Below, in pieces: positions 1-6,847 of a DNA stretch of 19,228 nucleotides. Location: assembly GCA_913020705.1 (NCBI GenBank), contig CAJWBY010000083.1, positions 1 to 19,228 of the forward strand. Direction: 5' to 3'. Under the pieces are notes generated by a model. That model had not been told where the DNA came from. It was given only the letters and a program-made list of their open reading frames with translations, and did no database searches. The DNA comes from an uncultured Colwellia sp. (lineage in GTDB: Bacteria; Pseudomonadota; Gammaproteobacteria; Enterobacterales; Alteromonadaceae). The first letter of the stretch is position 1. Each line of letters opens with the position of its first letter. The position numbers and the translations under genes were made by a program.

Positions 1-98
<98 letters not shown>

Positions 99-127
99 TT
101 AAGTGTTAAAACGAATTTTCCAGACAA

Positions 128-152
128 TTTCTGTCACCCTAGGTGACAGAAA
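128..152 (-). promoter_or_regulatory. Perfect 11-bp hairpin at the 5' end of the rpsP leader
   Basis: TTTCTGTCACC (128-138) and GGTGACAGAAA (142-152) are perfectly complementary, with a 3-nt loop. No T-run follows on either strand, so it is not a terminator. With the promoter at 162-189 the rpsP transcript would begin at about 152-155, so the hairpin would sit at or very near the 5' end of a leader of about 70 nt. It could protect the mRNA end or act in control; this is inference. Confidence 0.6.
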
Positions 153-161
153 AGCTCGCGT

Positions 162-189
162 ATTTTACGCTTCCTAATTTAAATAGCAA
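162..189 (-). promoter_or_regulatory. Promoter of rpsP
   Basis: On the minus strand a -35 TTGCTA (189-184) and a -10 TAAAAT (167-162) are separated by 16 bp. A G+C-rich discriminator (ACGCGAGC) follows, a feature often seen in stringently controlled ribosomal promoters. The position, between the ffh terminator and the rpsP start, fits independent transcription of rpsP. Confidence 0.6.
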
Positions 190-243
190 GCATAAAGATT
201 AGGCTAAGGGATATCGTCACTAATTTATAGTGAAGTAAAAAAC

Positions 244-264
244 AAAAAAGTGGCTAATAGCCAC
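244..264 (-). terminator. Rho-independent terminator of ffh
   Basis: A 6-bp stem GTGGCT/AGCCAC (250-255 with 259-264, loop AAT) is followed on the minus strand by six T residues (249-244). It lies about 30 bp after the ffh stop codon. On the + strand five T residues follow one base after the stem, so it could also stop transcription from the other side. Confidence 0.75.
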
Positions 265-294
265 CTTTTTAGAATTAATAAATTAAGTTGAAAA

Positions 295-1683
295 TTAACG
301 GCCAAACATTCCACCGCCCATACCACCAGCACCACCTGGAGGCATCATACCTTTCATTGAACGCATCATTTTTTGCATGCCTCCCTTACCTGACATTTTT
401 TTCATCATTTTTTGCATTTGTGTAAATTGTTTTAATAAACGATTTACGTCTTGAATTTGTGTACCTGAACCTGCAGCAATTCTACGTTTACGAGAACCTT
501 TAATTATATCTGGACGCTCACGTTCACCTTTTGTCATCGAACTGATAATAGCTTCCATACGCAAGGTAAGCTTATCATCCATTTGATCTTTGATTTTATC
601 TGACATATTGCCCATACCTGGCAATTTGTCCATCATGCTTGTCATGCCGCCCATGTTTTTCATTTGCACAAGTTGTTCACGGAAATCTTCTAAGTCAAAA
701 CTTTTGCCGCTTTTAAATTTCTTAGCTAATTGTTCCGCTTTCTTTTTATCAACCTTTTGTTCAACTTCTTCTATTAAAGAAAGTACATCGCCCATACCAA
801 GAATACGAGAGGCAATACGGTCAGGGTGAAAAGGCTCTAGCGCTTCAATTTTTTCCCCCACACCCATAAATTTAATAGGCTTGCCGGTAATATGACGAAT
901 AGAGAGTGCAGCACCGCCACGAGCATCACCGTCTGTTTTCGTTAAAATAACACCTGTTAATGGTAATGCGTCACCAAATGCTTTGGCTGTATTTGCCGCA
1001 TCTTGCCCTGTCATTGCATCAACTGTAAATAAAGTTTCTACTGGGTTAATAGCTGCATGGAGGTCTTGAATTTCAGTCATCATGTCTTTATCGACATGTA
1101 AACGACCTGCGGTATCAACAATCAATACATCGAATAAAAACTTTTTAGCATGCTCAATAGCAGCATTAGCTATATCTATTGGCTTTTGCGAAATATCACT
1201 TGGGAAAAATTCAATACTAATTTCATTTGCTAAAGTTTCTAGCTGTTTAATAGCGGCAGGACGATAAACATCAACACTAACGACTAATACTTTTTTCTTT
1301 TCGCGCTCAGTTAAGTATTTTGATAGTTTTGCAACAGAGGTCGTTTTACCTGCTCCTTGCAAACCTGCCATTAATACAACAGCTGGTGGAGCTGCTTTTA
1401 AGTTAAGGGTTTCGTTCACTTCACCCATAGCATGTTCAAGTTCTTTTTGAACAATTTTTACGAATACTTGCCCTGGAGTTAAGCTTTTTGAGACATCTTG
1501 GCCAACCGCACTTTCTTTTACTTTAGCGATAAATTCACGAATAACAGGTAAGGCGACATCAGCTTCTAGAAGTGCCATACGTACTTCACGTAAGGTTTCT
1601 TTAATGTTGTCTTCAGTTAACCGGCCTCGGCCACTGATATTTTTTAACGTTTTCGTTAAACGATCGGAAAGATTCTCAAACAT
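295..1683 (-). CDS. ffh: Signal recognition particle protein Ffh
   Basis: GTPase subunit of the bacterial signal recognition particle; with 4.5S RNA it binds signal sequences of nascent inner-membrane proteins and hands ribosomes to FtsY. It has 462 residues, the normal length. N domain at about 1-85; G domain with P-loop GLQGAGKTT (107-115), DVYRPAA (138-144), DTAGR (190-194) and TKTDGDARGG (248-257); methionine-rich M domain from about 300 with the RNA-binding SRKRRIAAGSG segment (397-407) and a Met/Gly-rich tail. The reading frame stays open for 18 further codons upstream, but these overlap the promoter -10. The ATG at 1683, preceded by a GAG Shine-Dalgarno-like element, gives the family's usual MFENLSDRL start. 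Divergent from the metal permease. Confidence 0.97.
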   Translation of the reverse strand: MFENLSDRLTKTLKNISGRGRLTEDNIKETLREVRMALLEADVALPVIREFIAKVKESAVGQDVSKSLTPGQVFVKIVQKELEHAMGEVNETLNLKAAPPAVVLMAGLQGAGKTTSVAKLSKYLTEREKKKVLVVSVDVYRPAAIKQLETLANEISIEFFPSDISQKPIDIANAAIEHAKKFLFDVLIVDTAGRLHVDKDMMTEIQDLHAAINPVETLFTVDAMTGQDAANTAKAFGDALPLTGVILTKTDGDARGGAALSIRHITGKPIKFMGVGEKIEALEPFHPDRIASRILGMGDVLSLIEEVEQKVDKKKAEQLAKKFKSGKSFDLEDFREQLVQMKNMGGMTSMMDKLPGMGNMSDKIKDQMDDKLTLRMEAIISSMTKGERERPDIIKGSRKRRIAAGSGTQIQDVNRLLKQFTQMQKMMKKMSGKGGMQKMMRSMKGMMPPGGAGGMGGGMFGR

Positions 1684-1723
1684 GTTCGACTCTATATTTT
1701 GCTGAATATAAAAATTATTGCAT

Positions 1724-1729
1724 ATTATA
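1724..1729 (-). promoter_or_regulatory. -10 element of the ffh promoter
   Basis: A perfect TATAAT on the minus strand (context GGGTATAATATGC) lies about 40 bp before the ffh start codon. No convincing -35 hexamer is seen 16-18 bp further upstream, so the full promoter is only partly supported. Confidence 0.45.
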
Positions 1730-1864
1730 CCCACCAATAAAATAAGCGAAAGGATTAATACTACTTCTATTAAGATTGTTCATACTCAACTCTCTTTAAC
1801 CCAATGGATTTTGTATGACATTAAATAAGTGAAAATAAAATAAATAAATCATCGTTATTTGATG

Positions 1865-1894
1865 TTGAGCAATGCAGCTCAAGGGAAATATGAT
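1865..1894 (+). promoter_or_regulatory. Promoter with an overlapping dyad before the metal permease
   Basis: TTGAGC (1865-1870) can serve as a -35 and TATGAT (1889-1894) as a -10, with an 18-bp spacer. TTGAGC also pairs with GCTCAA (1877-1882) across a 6-bp loop, so a perfect dyad overlaps the -35 and the spacer. An operator in this position is expected for a metal-responsive regulator, but no regulator gene is in the window and the factor is unknown. Confidence 0.4.
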
Positions 1895-1932
1895 AAGCTG
1901 CGACTTGGTTTAAACTTTATATAAATAACATA

Positions 1933-3033
1933 GTGATTGTCTTGGAATATTTATCTGCATTACTGACAAATTTTTTAGCGTTAAGTGCTGAAGCAAGCCC
2001 TTGGTTATTATTAGGTTTACTCATCGCAGGTTTAATGAAGTCTTGGGTGCCTACGAAGATTTTGAGTCAGCACTTGGGTGAAGGGAAACTCGCCATTGTT
2101 AAAGCCGCTATTATTGGCGCTCCTTTACCTTTATGTTCATGTGGTGTAATTCCCGTCGCTACCGAGTTACGTAGAAGTGGCGCTTCAGCTTCAGCAACCT
2201 CTTCATTTTTAGTTGCTACTCCAGAAACAGGTGTTGATTCTGTATCGGTTTCTTACGCATTGTTAGGCCCTGTATTTGCTATTTACCGACCAATAACAGC
2301 CATTGTTTCTGCCATTATTACCGGTCTACTCGTTTCAACAATTAAAAAAGAAAATATCAAGCGGCCAAACGATTCAATTGATAAAGTGAAATCTTGTTGT
2401 TCGAGTAAACAAAAACCAGATCCCATACCAGAACCTGCGGTAGCAAAAACCTCATGTTGTGAGAGTAAAAAAACAGCGAATAACTCGACAGGCTTCTTCA
2501 ATAAAACAATCTCAGGTATCCATTACGCAGCAACTAAACTTATTGACGATATAATTATTTGGTTATTAGTGGGGTTAATATTTGCCACACTCATAAAAAC
2601 GTTTCTCCCTGAATCTTTTTTACTAAGCTATGGTAGTGGCTTAGGTGCAATGTTAGTGATGATCGCTATTTCAATTCCTATGTATATTTGTGCAACAGCT
2701 TCTACCCCAGTAGCCGCTGGTTTCATTTTAGCCGGCATATCACCTGGAACTGCATTAGTGTTTATGATGGCTGGGCCTGCAACGAATATCTCAACATTAG
2801 GCGTAATTAAAAACGAAATGGGTAGCGGTGTTTTAATAAGGTATTTATTAGGTATTTCGTTAAGTGCAATTGGTTTTGGTTTGCTACTAGATTATGGTTT
2901 AACGTTCTTCAATGTAAATATTGCTCAACAAATGCAGCATAGTCATGAACTTTTACCCTTTTGGTTTGGGCTATCATGCGCAGGCTTAATTGCTATGTTA
3001 TCGATTAAACCATTGAGAAAATTGGTTTTATAA
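1933..3033 (+). CDS. SO_0444-family Cu/Zn efflux permease
   Basis: Predicted inner-membrane permease of the DUF318/ArsP-like fold, 366 residues, resembling the SO_0444 family proposed to export copper and zinc. Each half has about four membrane segments. The N-terminal half carries PLCSCGVIPVA (Cys 68 and 70) and an ATPETG segment. The C-terminal half has CATASTPVAAGF and MMAGPATNIS. The halves are joined by a hydrophilic linker (about 140-190) with two Cys pairs, CCSSK (155-156) and CCESK (175-176), typical of this family and likely metal ligands. The start is uncertain: GTG at 1933 has no clear Shine-Dalgarno, and an in-frame TTG lies at 1942. Neighbours ffh and ypjD are not functionally linked to metals. 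Substrate is inferred from family resemblance. Confidence 0.85.
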   Translation: MIVLEYLSALLTNFLALSAEASPWLLLGLLIAGLMKSWVPTKILSQHLGEGKLAIVKAAIIGAPLPLCSCGVIPVATELRRSGASASATSSFLVATPETGVDSVSVSYALLGPVFAIYRPITAIVSAIITGLLVSTIKKENIKRPNDSIDKVKSCCSSKQKPDPIPEPAVAKTSCCESKKTANNSTGFFNKTISGIHYAATKLIDDIIIWLLVGLIFATLIKTFLPESFLLSYGSGLGAMLVMIAISIPMYICATASTPVAAGFILAGISPGTALVFMMAGPATNISTLGVIKNEMGSGVLIRYLLGISLSAIGFGLLLDYGLTFFNVNIAQQMQHSHELLPFWFGLSCAGLIAMLSIKPLRKLVL

Positions 3034-3121
3034 CTTTAGTATCTGGCGTATTACATGCATTCTGATAGAATCGTTTTCCGATATATTACTTAACTTTTAA
3101 ATTCTAGTGTGGGAGCACGTT

Positions 3122-3922
3122 GTGAGTTTTTCCGATATTTTTTCTTTGATTGCTTTTTTGGCTTATACCGTTGCTACTTCAGCAATGCTATTACGTTTAT
3201 TTCACCCTAAAGGGCCAAATTTAGTTTTCGTATTATTTTTTGGCTGTTTAGCTATGGTGTTGCATACGTTAAGTAATGCACAATTTTTAGTCGCACAGGC
3301 TGATATCAACTTTGCTCTACCCAATGTCATATCTTTAGTCAGTTTAATTATTTGTTTATCTATATCAACATTTGCTCTACGTTTTAAAGTAAATTTATTA
3401 TTACCCGTTATTTATGGTTTTGCAGGTATCTGGCAATTACTTATGGTGTTTATTCCAAGCATTGAACATGCCCCTTTAATAAATCACGAGTTCAGTGTGA
3501 TAAGCCATGTAACACTTGCGTTGTTGTCTTATTGTATTTTGATTATTGCCACGCTTTATGCCTTTCAAGTTGCTTATATCAATTTAAAATTAAAAACAAA
3601 AAATTTGGAGGCTGTTAGCCATTTACCTCCATTAATGCAAGTTGAAGGGCAGCTTTTTATTATTTTGGGCATTGGCACTAGCTTTTTATTACTTAGCCAA
3701 GTAATTGGCTTTTTATTCCTAGATGGCATGATATCAAAAGAAAATTTACATAAAACGGTACTATCAATTTTAGCTTTTCTGGTATATTCAACTACACTGT
3801 GGGGCCATTATAAGAAAGGTTGGCGTGGTCACCGTGTATTAATATTGACGATATCAGGCAGCTCCCTTTTAACATTGGCCTACTTTGGTAGCCGTTTTGT
3901 TAAAGAGTTTATTTTACTTTAA
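3122..3922 (+). CDS. ypjD: Inner-membrane protein YpjD, CcsA-like
   Basis: Polytopic membrane protein of the cytochrome c assembly (CcsA/CcmC-like) superfamily, 266 residues, close to the usual length of E. coli YpjD. About eight hydrophobic segments are visible. Histidines lie at 48, 129, 210 and 229, and the C-terminus has the typical TLWGHYKKGWRGHR and LTLAYFGSRFV segments. The function of YpjD is not firmly known; a heme-related role is inferred from the superfamily. The frame opens at a GTG at 3107, but the GTG at 3122 is preceded by GGGAG with 6-nt spacing and is the better start. Its location beside ffh and the yfjD-like gene matches enterobacterial order. Confidence 0.88.
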   Translation: MSFSDIFSLIAFLAYTVATSAMLLRLFHPKGPNLVFVLFFGCLAMVLHTLSNAQFLVAQADINFALPNVISLVSLIICLSISTFALRFKVNLLLPVIYGFAGIWQLLMVFIPSIEHAPLINHEFSVISHVTLALLSYCILIIATLYAFQVAYINLKLKTKNLEAVSHLPPLMQVEGQLFIILGIGTSFLLLSQVIGFLFLDGMISKENLHKTVLSILAFLVYSTTLWGHYKKGWRGHRVLILTISGSSLLTLAYFGSRFVKEFILL

Positions 3923-4004
3923 ATTTGAATGCGCGATCGTTGAGAGAAATAACGTATTAATATTGGCTTAACGATTCAGTTAAAAACAACATAAGGCTCC
4001 TTTT

Positions 4005-5288
4005 TTGGACAACATATCAACGGAAATTCTTTTTGCCACGCTTGGCATTCTTATTATTTGCTCAGCCTACTTTTCTGGGTCTGAAACAGGAATAATGTCG
4101 CTTAATCGTTATAGATTGCGCCATTTAGAAAAACAAAATCATAGAGGTGCTAAGCGCGTTAGTAAGTTGCTTGCTCGCCCAGACCGGTTAATTGGTTTAA
4201 TTCTTATCGGCAATAACCTTGTTAACATTGCGGCTTCGGCTATTGCGACAGTTATCGGGATACGTTTATTTGGCGATATGGGCATATTGATAGCAACGAT
4301 TACATTAACGTTAATCATCTTAATTTTTGCAGAAGTTACACCAAAAACATTAGCGGCTTTATATCCTGAGAAGATAGCTTTCCCAAGTTCAATAATCCTC
4401 TCTTTGTTATTAAAATTATTATTCCCATTCGTGGTTGCCGTCAATTGGATCACCAATGGCTTATTAATGTTAATTGGGATCAGTCCTGAACAAAGGCAAG
4501 AGCACAGCTTAAGTTCTGAAGAGCTGAGAACTGTAGTAAACGAGTCAGGGGCTATGCTAGCAAAGCGCGATCAAAATATGCTCGTCGGGATCCTTGATCT
4601 AGATAAAGTTACTGTTGAAGATATTATGATCCCACGTAACGAATTAGTGGGTATTGATATTAATGACGATTGGAAGAAAATCCAGAAACAATTGGCACAG
4701 TCAAATCATACCAGAGTTTTACTTTACCGAGACAACATGGACGACGTCGTTGGATATATTCACCTTCGTGACGCATTAAAATTATTATTTAAAAACCAAT
4801 TTACAAAAACTACACTTATCCGTGCGGTAAAAGAGCTATATTTCATTCCTGAAGGCACGACGCTTAACGTTCAACTATTAAAGTTCCAACATGCTAAAGA
4901 AAGATTAGGCTTAGTTGTAGACGAATACGGAGATATACAAGGTTTAGTTACACTGGAAGATATTTTAGAAGAAGTGGTTGGAGACTTCACGACGACGATG
5001 GAACGAACCACAAGTGAAGAAGTACATGTACAACCCGATGGAAGTTACCTCGTTGATGGTAGCGCAACAATACGTGATATTAATAAAGAAATGACATGGG
5101 CTTTTCCAACGGATGGACCTAAAACATTGAATGGTTTAATCATCGAATATCTAGAAGATATTCCTGAAGCAAACTTAAGTGTTCGGATTGCTGGGTATCC
5201 GTTAGAAATTGTTGATGTTTCAGATAACATGATCAAAACCGTTAGAATTTTACCAGATCTATATCTTGAAACTAAGAAAGATCAATAA
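4005..5288 (+). CDS. yfjD: CNNM/CorC-family ion transporter, YfjD/CorB-like
   Basis: Membrane protein of the HlyC/CorC (CNNM) family, linked to Mg2+/Co2+ efflux or resistance. The length of 427 residues matches E. coli YfjD. N-terminal DUF21/CNNM membrane domain at about 1-160 with the SGSET motif (24-28) and FAEVTPKT (108-115); paired CBS domains at about 205-330, including VVDEYGDIQGLVTLEDILEE; and a C-terminal CorC/HlyC domain from about 335 with the typical TLNGLIIEYLEDIP. Translation starts at TTG (4005), supported by AAGG at 3993-3996 with 8-nt spacing; the N-terminus then matches the family. It follows ypjD by 82 bp and is closed by a strong terminator. The transported ion is inferred from the family. 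Confidence 0.93.
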   Translation: MDNISTEILFATLGILIICSAYFSGSETGIMSLNRYRLRHLEKQNHRGAKRVSKLLARPDRLIGLILIGNNLVNIAASAIATVIGIRLFGDMGILIATITLTLIILIFAEVTPKTLAALYPEKIAFPSSIILSLLLKLLFPFVVAVNWITNGLLMLIGISPEQRQEHSLSSEELRTVVNESGAMLAKRDQNMLVGILDLDKVTVEDIMIPRNELVGIDINDDWKKIQKQLAQSNHTRVLLYRDNMDDVVGYIHLRDALKLLFKNQFTKTTLIRAVKELYFIPEGTTLNVQLLKFQHAKERLGLVVDEYGDIQGLVTLEDILEEVVGDFTTTMERTTSEEVHVQPDGSYLVDGSATIRDINKEMTWAFPTDGPKTLNGLIIEYLEDIPEANLSVRIAGYPLEIVDVSDNMIKTVRILPDLYLETKKDQ

Positions 5289-5318
5289 CATTTATTAGCC
5301 CTATTACTTATACAATAC

Positions 5319-5352
5319 AAAGGCCTTAAATCATCATTTAAAGGCCTTTTTT
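5319..5352 (+). terminator. Rho-independent terminator of the yfjD-like gene
   Basis: AAAGGCCTT (5319-5327) pairs perfectly with AAGGCCTTT (5341-5349), extended by AAA/TTT with one bulged base, and is followed by a T-rich tract. It lies 30 bp after the stop codon. Confidence 0.85.
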
Positions 5353-5405
5353 ATTTTTTCTTATCAAGACTATACATAAAAATTTGATATGCTTATTTCT
5401 TCTTT

Positions 5406-5496
5406 TGTGGATAATACTATCAACCAACAAAGTTATTCACAAAGTTATTCACACCATATAATCTAATTACGATCTTTCCACAATTTCTGTGGATAA
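5406..5496. promoter_or_regulatory. Cluster of four DnaA boxes
   Basis: Four exact matches to the DnaA box TTATNCACA lie within 91 bp: TTATCCACA on the minus strand at 5406-5414, TTATTCACA on the + strand at 5433-5441 and 5445-5453, and TTATCCACA on the minus strand at 5488-5496. A weaker match (CTTTCCACA, 5474-5482) forms a TCCACA/TGTGGA dyad with the last box. A very AT-rich stretch follows (5541-5590). The cluster lies between two genes that read towards each other, so promoter control of either is unlikely. It is not in a known oriC context (no mnmG, dnaA or mioC). A DnaA-titrating or reactivating locus like datA or DARS, or a secondary origin, is possible. Confidence 0.75.
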
Positions 5497-5548
5497 CAAT
5501 AGGCAGCCCAATAATAGCCAGCCCTCACATAATGCAATGGATTTTTTT

Positions 5549-5569
5549 AAAGTTTTCGAACTTTTTTTT
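5549..5569 (+). terminator. Hairpin with TTCG loop and T-run, terminator-like
   Basis: AAAGTT (5549-5554) pairs with AACTTT (5559-5564) across a TTCG tetraloop, followed by more T residues. It would end + strand transcription, although the only upstream + strand gene already has a terminator 200 bp earlier. It may be a backup or the end of an unrecognised transcript. Confidence 0.5.
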
Positions 5570-5600
5570 ACAATAATTATTATTGGTTAAAACGCAGGCG

Positions 5601-5677
5601 TTTACGAACACTAAACAATTAGATAAATGTTTAAATCAGGTTTTTAGAATCTAAAAGATAACGTTTAGTGTCGTAAA
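5601..5677. repeat. Spaced inverted repeat with nested arms
   Basis: TTTACGAACACTAAAC (5601-5616) and GTTTAGTGTCGTAAA (5663-5677) are complementary except for one bulged base. The 46-nt interior has a further matching pair, TTAGAT (5619-5624) with ATCTAA (5649-5654). No T-run follows on either strand and no flanking target duplication is visible. Its role is unknown. Confidence 0.6.
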
Positions 5678-5691
5678 TTTAGCCCTAGAGA

Positions 5692-5734
5692 TTAAAAAGC
5701 ATGCTCTTTTTACAAAAGATCATGCTTATTTTTT
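5692..5734 (-). terminator. Terminator of the SLT lipoprotein gene, possibly bidirectional
   Basis: AAGCATG (5697-5703) pairs with CATGCTT (5721-5727), and after one mismatch TCTTTT (5705-5710) pairs with AAAAGA (5714-5719). On the minus strand the stem runs into a T-tract; on the + strand ATTTTTT follows. The minus-strand gene ends about 30 bp away. Confidence 0.75.
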
Positions 5735-5755
5735 ATAAGTTGGAGTAAAAGTTTA

Positions 5756-6376
5756 TTACTCAAAAAATAATCGCCACAACCAGCCATGATTCAAATCAGC
5801 TTCACAACTTTTTAACTGACTGCTGTAGCGTCTAGCTCTGTTATCAACTTTTCGTGAAACTTTTACCAACCAAGGTTTCTTTTTATAAGATTTTTTCTTA
5901 AATCCACCCCAGCCTTCGTGATAATTTAAGTATTGATTGTAAGCGTCCCATTTTGATACTTTATTAATTTTTTGAGTTTTAAAAATAAACCAGCCCATGA
6001 AATCGATGGCATCTTCAAAATCATCACGATCAGCCCCTGAATTATCTGTTTCTTTAATGTAATCTGCCCAGGTCATCGTTTTTGCTTGAGAATAACCATA
6101 AGCTGTACTGACTCTTCCCCAAGGTATAAAGCCAAGTAAATAGTCTCTAGGTGGAGCCGCATCAGCTTTAAAAGAGCTCTCTTGAAACATCATGCTCATT
6201 GGCACATGAATAGGAACTCCCCACCGATCTTTAACTTCTTTTGCCGCAAAATACCAGTCACGGTGCTCACGAAAAATTTCACAAAGATTTTCGGGATTTT
6301 TAGGGGGAGGCGTTGCACAGCTTGACAGTAAAGTAATACTGAGCATTGAAATAAATAAAGGTTTAATGAAAGACAT
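5756..6376 (-). CDS. SLT-domain lipoprotein, putative lytic transglycosylase
   Basis: Predicted lipoprotein of 206 residues with a lysozyme-like SLT domain, expected to cleave or bind peptidoglycan in the periplasm. A signal peptide ends in a lipobox LSSC with Cys at 20. The likely catalytic glutamate is E66 in MMFQESSFKADA; conserved aromatic stretches follow, including GFIPWGRVSTAYGYSQAK and NQYLNYHEGWGGF. This resembles a small family of proteobacterial SLT-like lipoproteins rather than the classic Slt70 or MltC. The C-terminus is basic, then ends in a short aromatic tail. The ATG at 6376 gives a proper signal peptide. It stands alone between two long non-coding stretches. Enzymatic activity is inferred, not shown. 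Confidence 0.8.
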   Translation of the reverse strand: MSFIKPLFISMLSITLLSSCATPPPKNPENLCEIFREHRDWYFAAKEVKDRWGVPIHVPMSMMFQESSFKADAAPPRDYLLGFIPWGRVSTAYGYSQAKTMTWADYIKETDNSGADRDDFEDAIDFMGWFIFKTQKINKVSKWDAYNQYLNYHEGWGGFKKKSYKKKPWLVKVSRKVDNRARRYSSQLKSCEADLNHGWLWRLFFE

Positions 6377-6555
6377 AACATCAATACGTTATTGAATTAG
6401 ATATTGTTATCATGCCAGAAAGATTAAGTTATACCAAGTGAAGTCATTAATTGATCAAGGTGTTAATTTTGATCGTTTATAGACACATTATTGATTAAGG
6501 GGAATAGTTAAAAAGACTATAAATAAACTTTTCCATTTTAAAATTAAAGTTTATT

Positions 6556-6582
6556 GAACTAAATTGAATATTCTTGTTCTTA
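6556..6582 (+). promoter_or_regulatory. Conserved promoter-like blocks of repeat copy 1, sigma-E-like
   Basis: GAACTA (6556-6561) and TCTTA (6578-6582) are 16 bp apart and end just before the conserved 5' block at 6589. This resembles the sigma-E (RpoE) arrangement GGAACTT-N16-TCTGA better than a sigma-70 promoter, because TTGAAC-N17-TTCTTA has a very poor -10. Both blocks are conserved in copy 2 while the spacer is not. Confidence 0.4.
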
Positions 6583-6588
6583 CTTAAT

Positions 6589-6658
6589 GAGTGTTTTATG
6601 TTTCCCTTTGTAGTTATGTTTTATTGCGCATCCCTTTTATAAGAGATGCGTTTTTTTT
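6589..6658 (+). ncRNA. Putative small RNA, copy 1, about 70 nt
   Basis: Predicted from a promoter-like block, a conserved 19-nt 5' segment containing a C-rich TTTCCCT, a variable 19-nt middle and a strong Rho-independent terminator: CGCATC (6627-6632) with GATGCG (6645-6650), inner CTT/AAG pairs, then eight T residues (6651-6658). The layout resembles Hfq-dependent trans-acting RNAs with a 5' seed. A 14-codon reading frame starting at the ATG in this copy is not conserved in copy 2, which argues against a peptide. I do not recognise it as a named RNA family. The 5' end is inferred. Confidence 0.6.
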
Positions 6659-6695
6659 GCTTTAAAATAAGTTTAAAACTTTATGAAAATACATT

Positions 6696-6722
6696 GAACT
6701 AAATTGGTATTAAGCACTCTTA
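6696..6722 (+). promoter_or_regulatory. Conserved promoter-like blocks of repeat copy 2, sigma-E-like
   Basis: GAACTA (6696-6701) and TCTTA (6718-6722) with 16-bp spacing repeat the arrangement of copy 1. The intervening sequence differs, so conservation is concentrated in the two presumed promoter elements. Confidence 0.4.
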
Positions 6723-6728
6723 CTTTAC

Positions 6729-6799
6729 GAGTGTTTTATGTTTCCCTAGTATTTATGTTTTTATTACGCATCCCTTTTATAAGAGATGCGTTTTTTTTT
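6729..6799 (+). ncRNA. Putative small RNA, copy 2, about 71 nt
   Basis: Paralogue of copy 1, exactly 140 bp downstream. It has the same 19-nt 5' segment (6729-6747), a different 19-nt middle (6748-6766) and the identical terminator stem-loop (6767-6790) followed by nine T residues (6791-6799). Here ATGTTTCCC is followed at once by a stop codon, so no peptide is shared by the two copies. Target and regulator are unknown. Confidence 0.6.
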
Positions 6800-6847
6800 G
6801 CTTTAAATTTAGCGAATAATATAAGCGTTTGCTTGGGAAGTAATGAG

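Larger units (their letters stand above)
6554..6807 (+). repeat. Tandem direct repeat, two copies of about 113 bp
   Basis: Copies at 6554-6666 and 6694-6807 have a 140-bp period. Identical blocks are TTGAACTAAATTG (6554-6566, 6694-6706), TCTTACTT (6578-6585, 6718-6725), GAGTGTTTTATGTTTCCCT (6589-6607, 6729-6747) and a 24-bp terminator stem-loop (6627-6650, 6767-6790). Between them are variable segments of equal length. The remainder of 6377-6553 shows no gene and no further copy that I can recognise. Confidence 0.9.

Noticed and set aside
1684..1737. 18-codon N-terminal extension of ffh
   Set aside because: The extension overlaps the TATAAT of the promoter, has no family similarity, and the internal ATG gives the normal Ffh N-terminus.
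5406..5600. Main chromosomal origin oriC
   Set aside because: None of the usual neighbours (mnmG, dnaA, mioC, rpmH) is present; without skew data only a DnaA-binding locus can be claimed.
5601..5677. Integron attC site
   Set aside because: The arms do not fit the RYYYAAC/GTTRRRY core sites, there is no array of cassettes and no integrase gene.
6598..6642. 14-codon peptide starting at ATG in small RNA copy 1
   Set aside because: In copy 2 the same ATG is followed by a stop after three codons, so it is not under coding selection.
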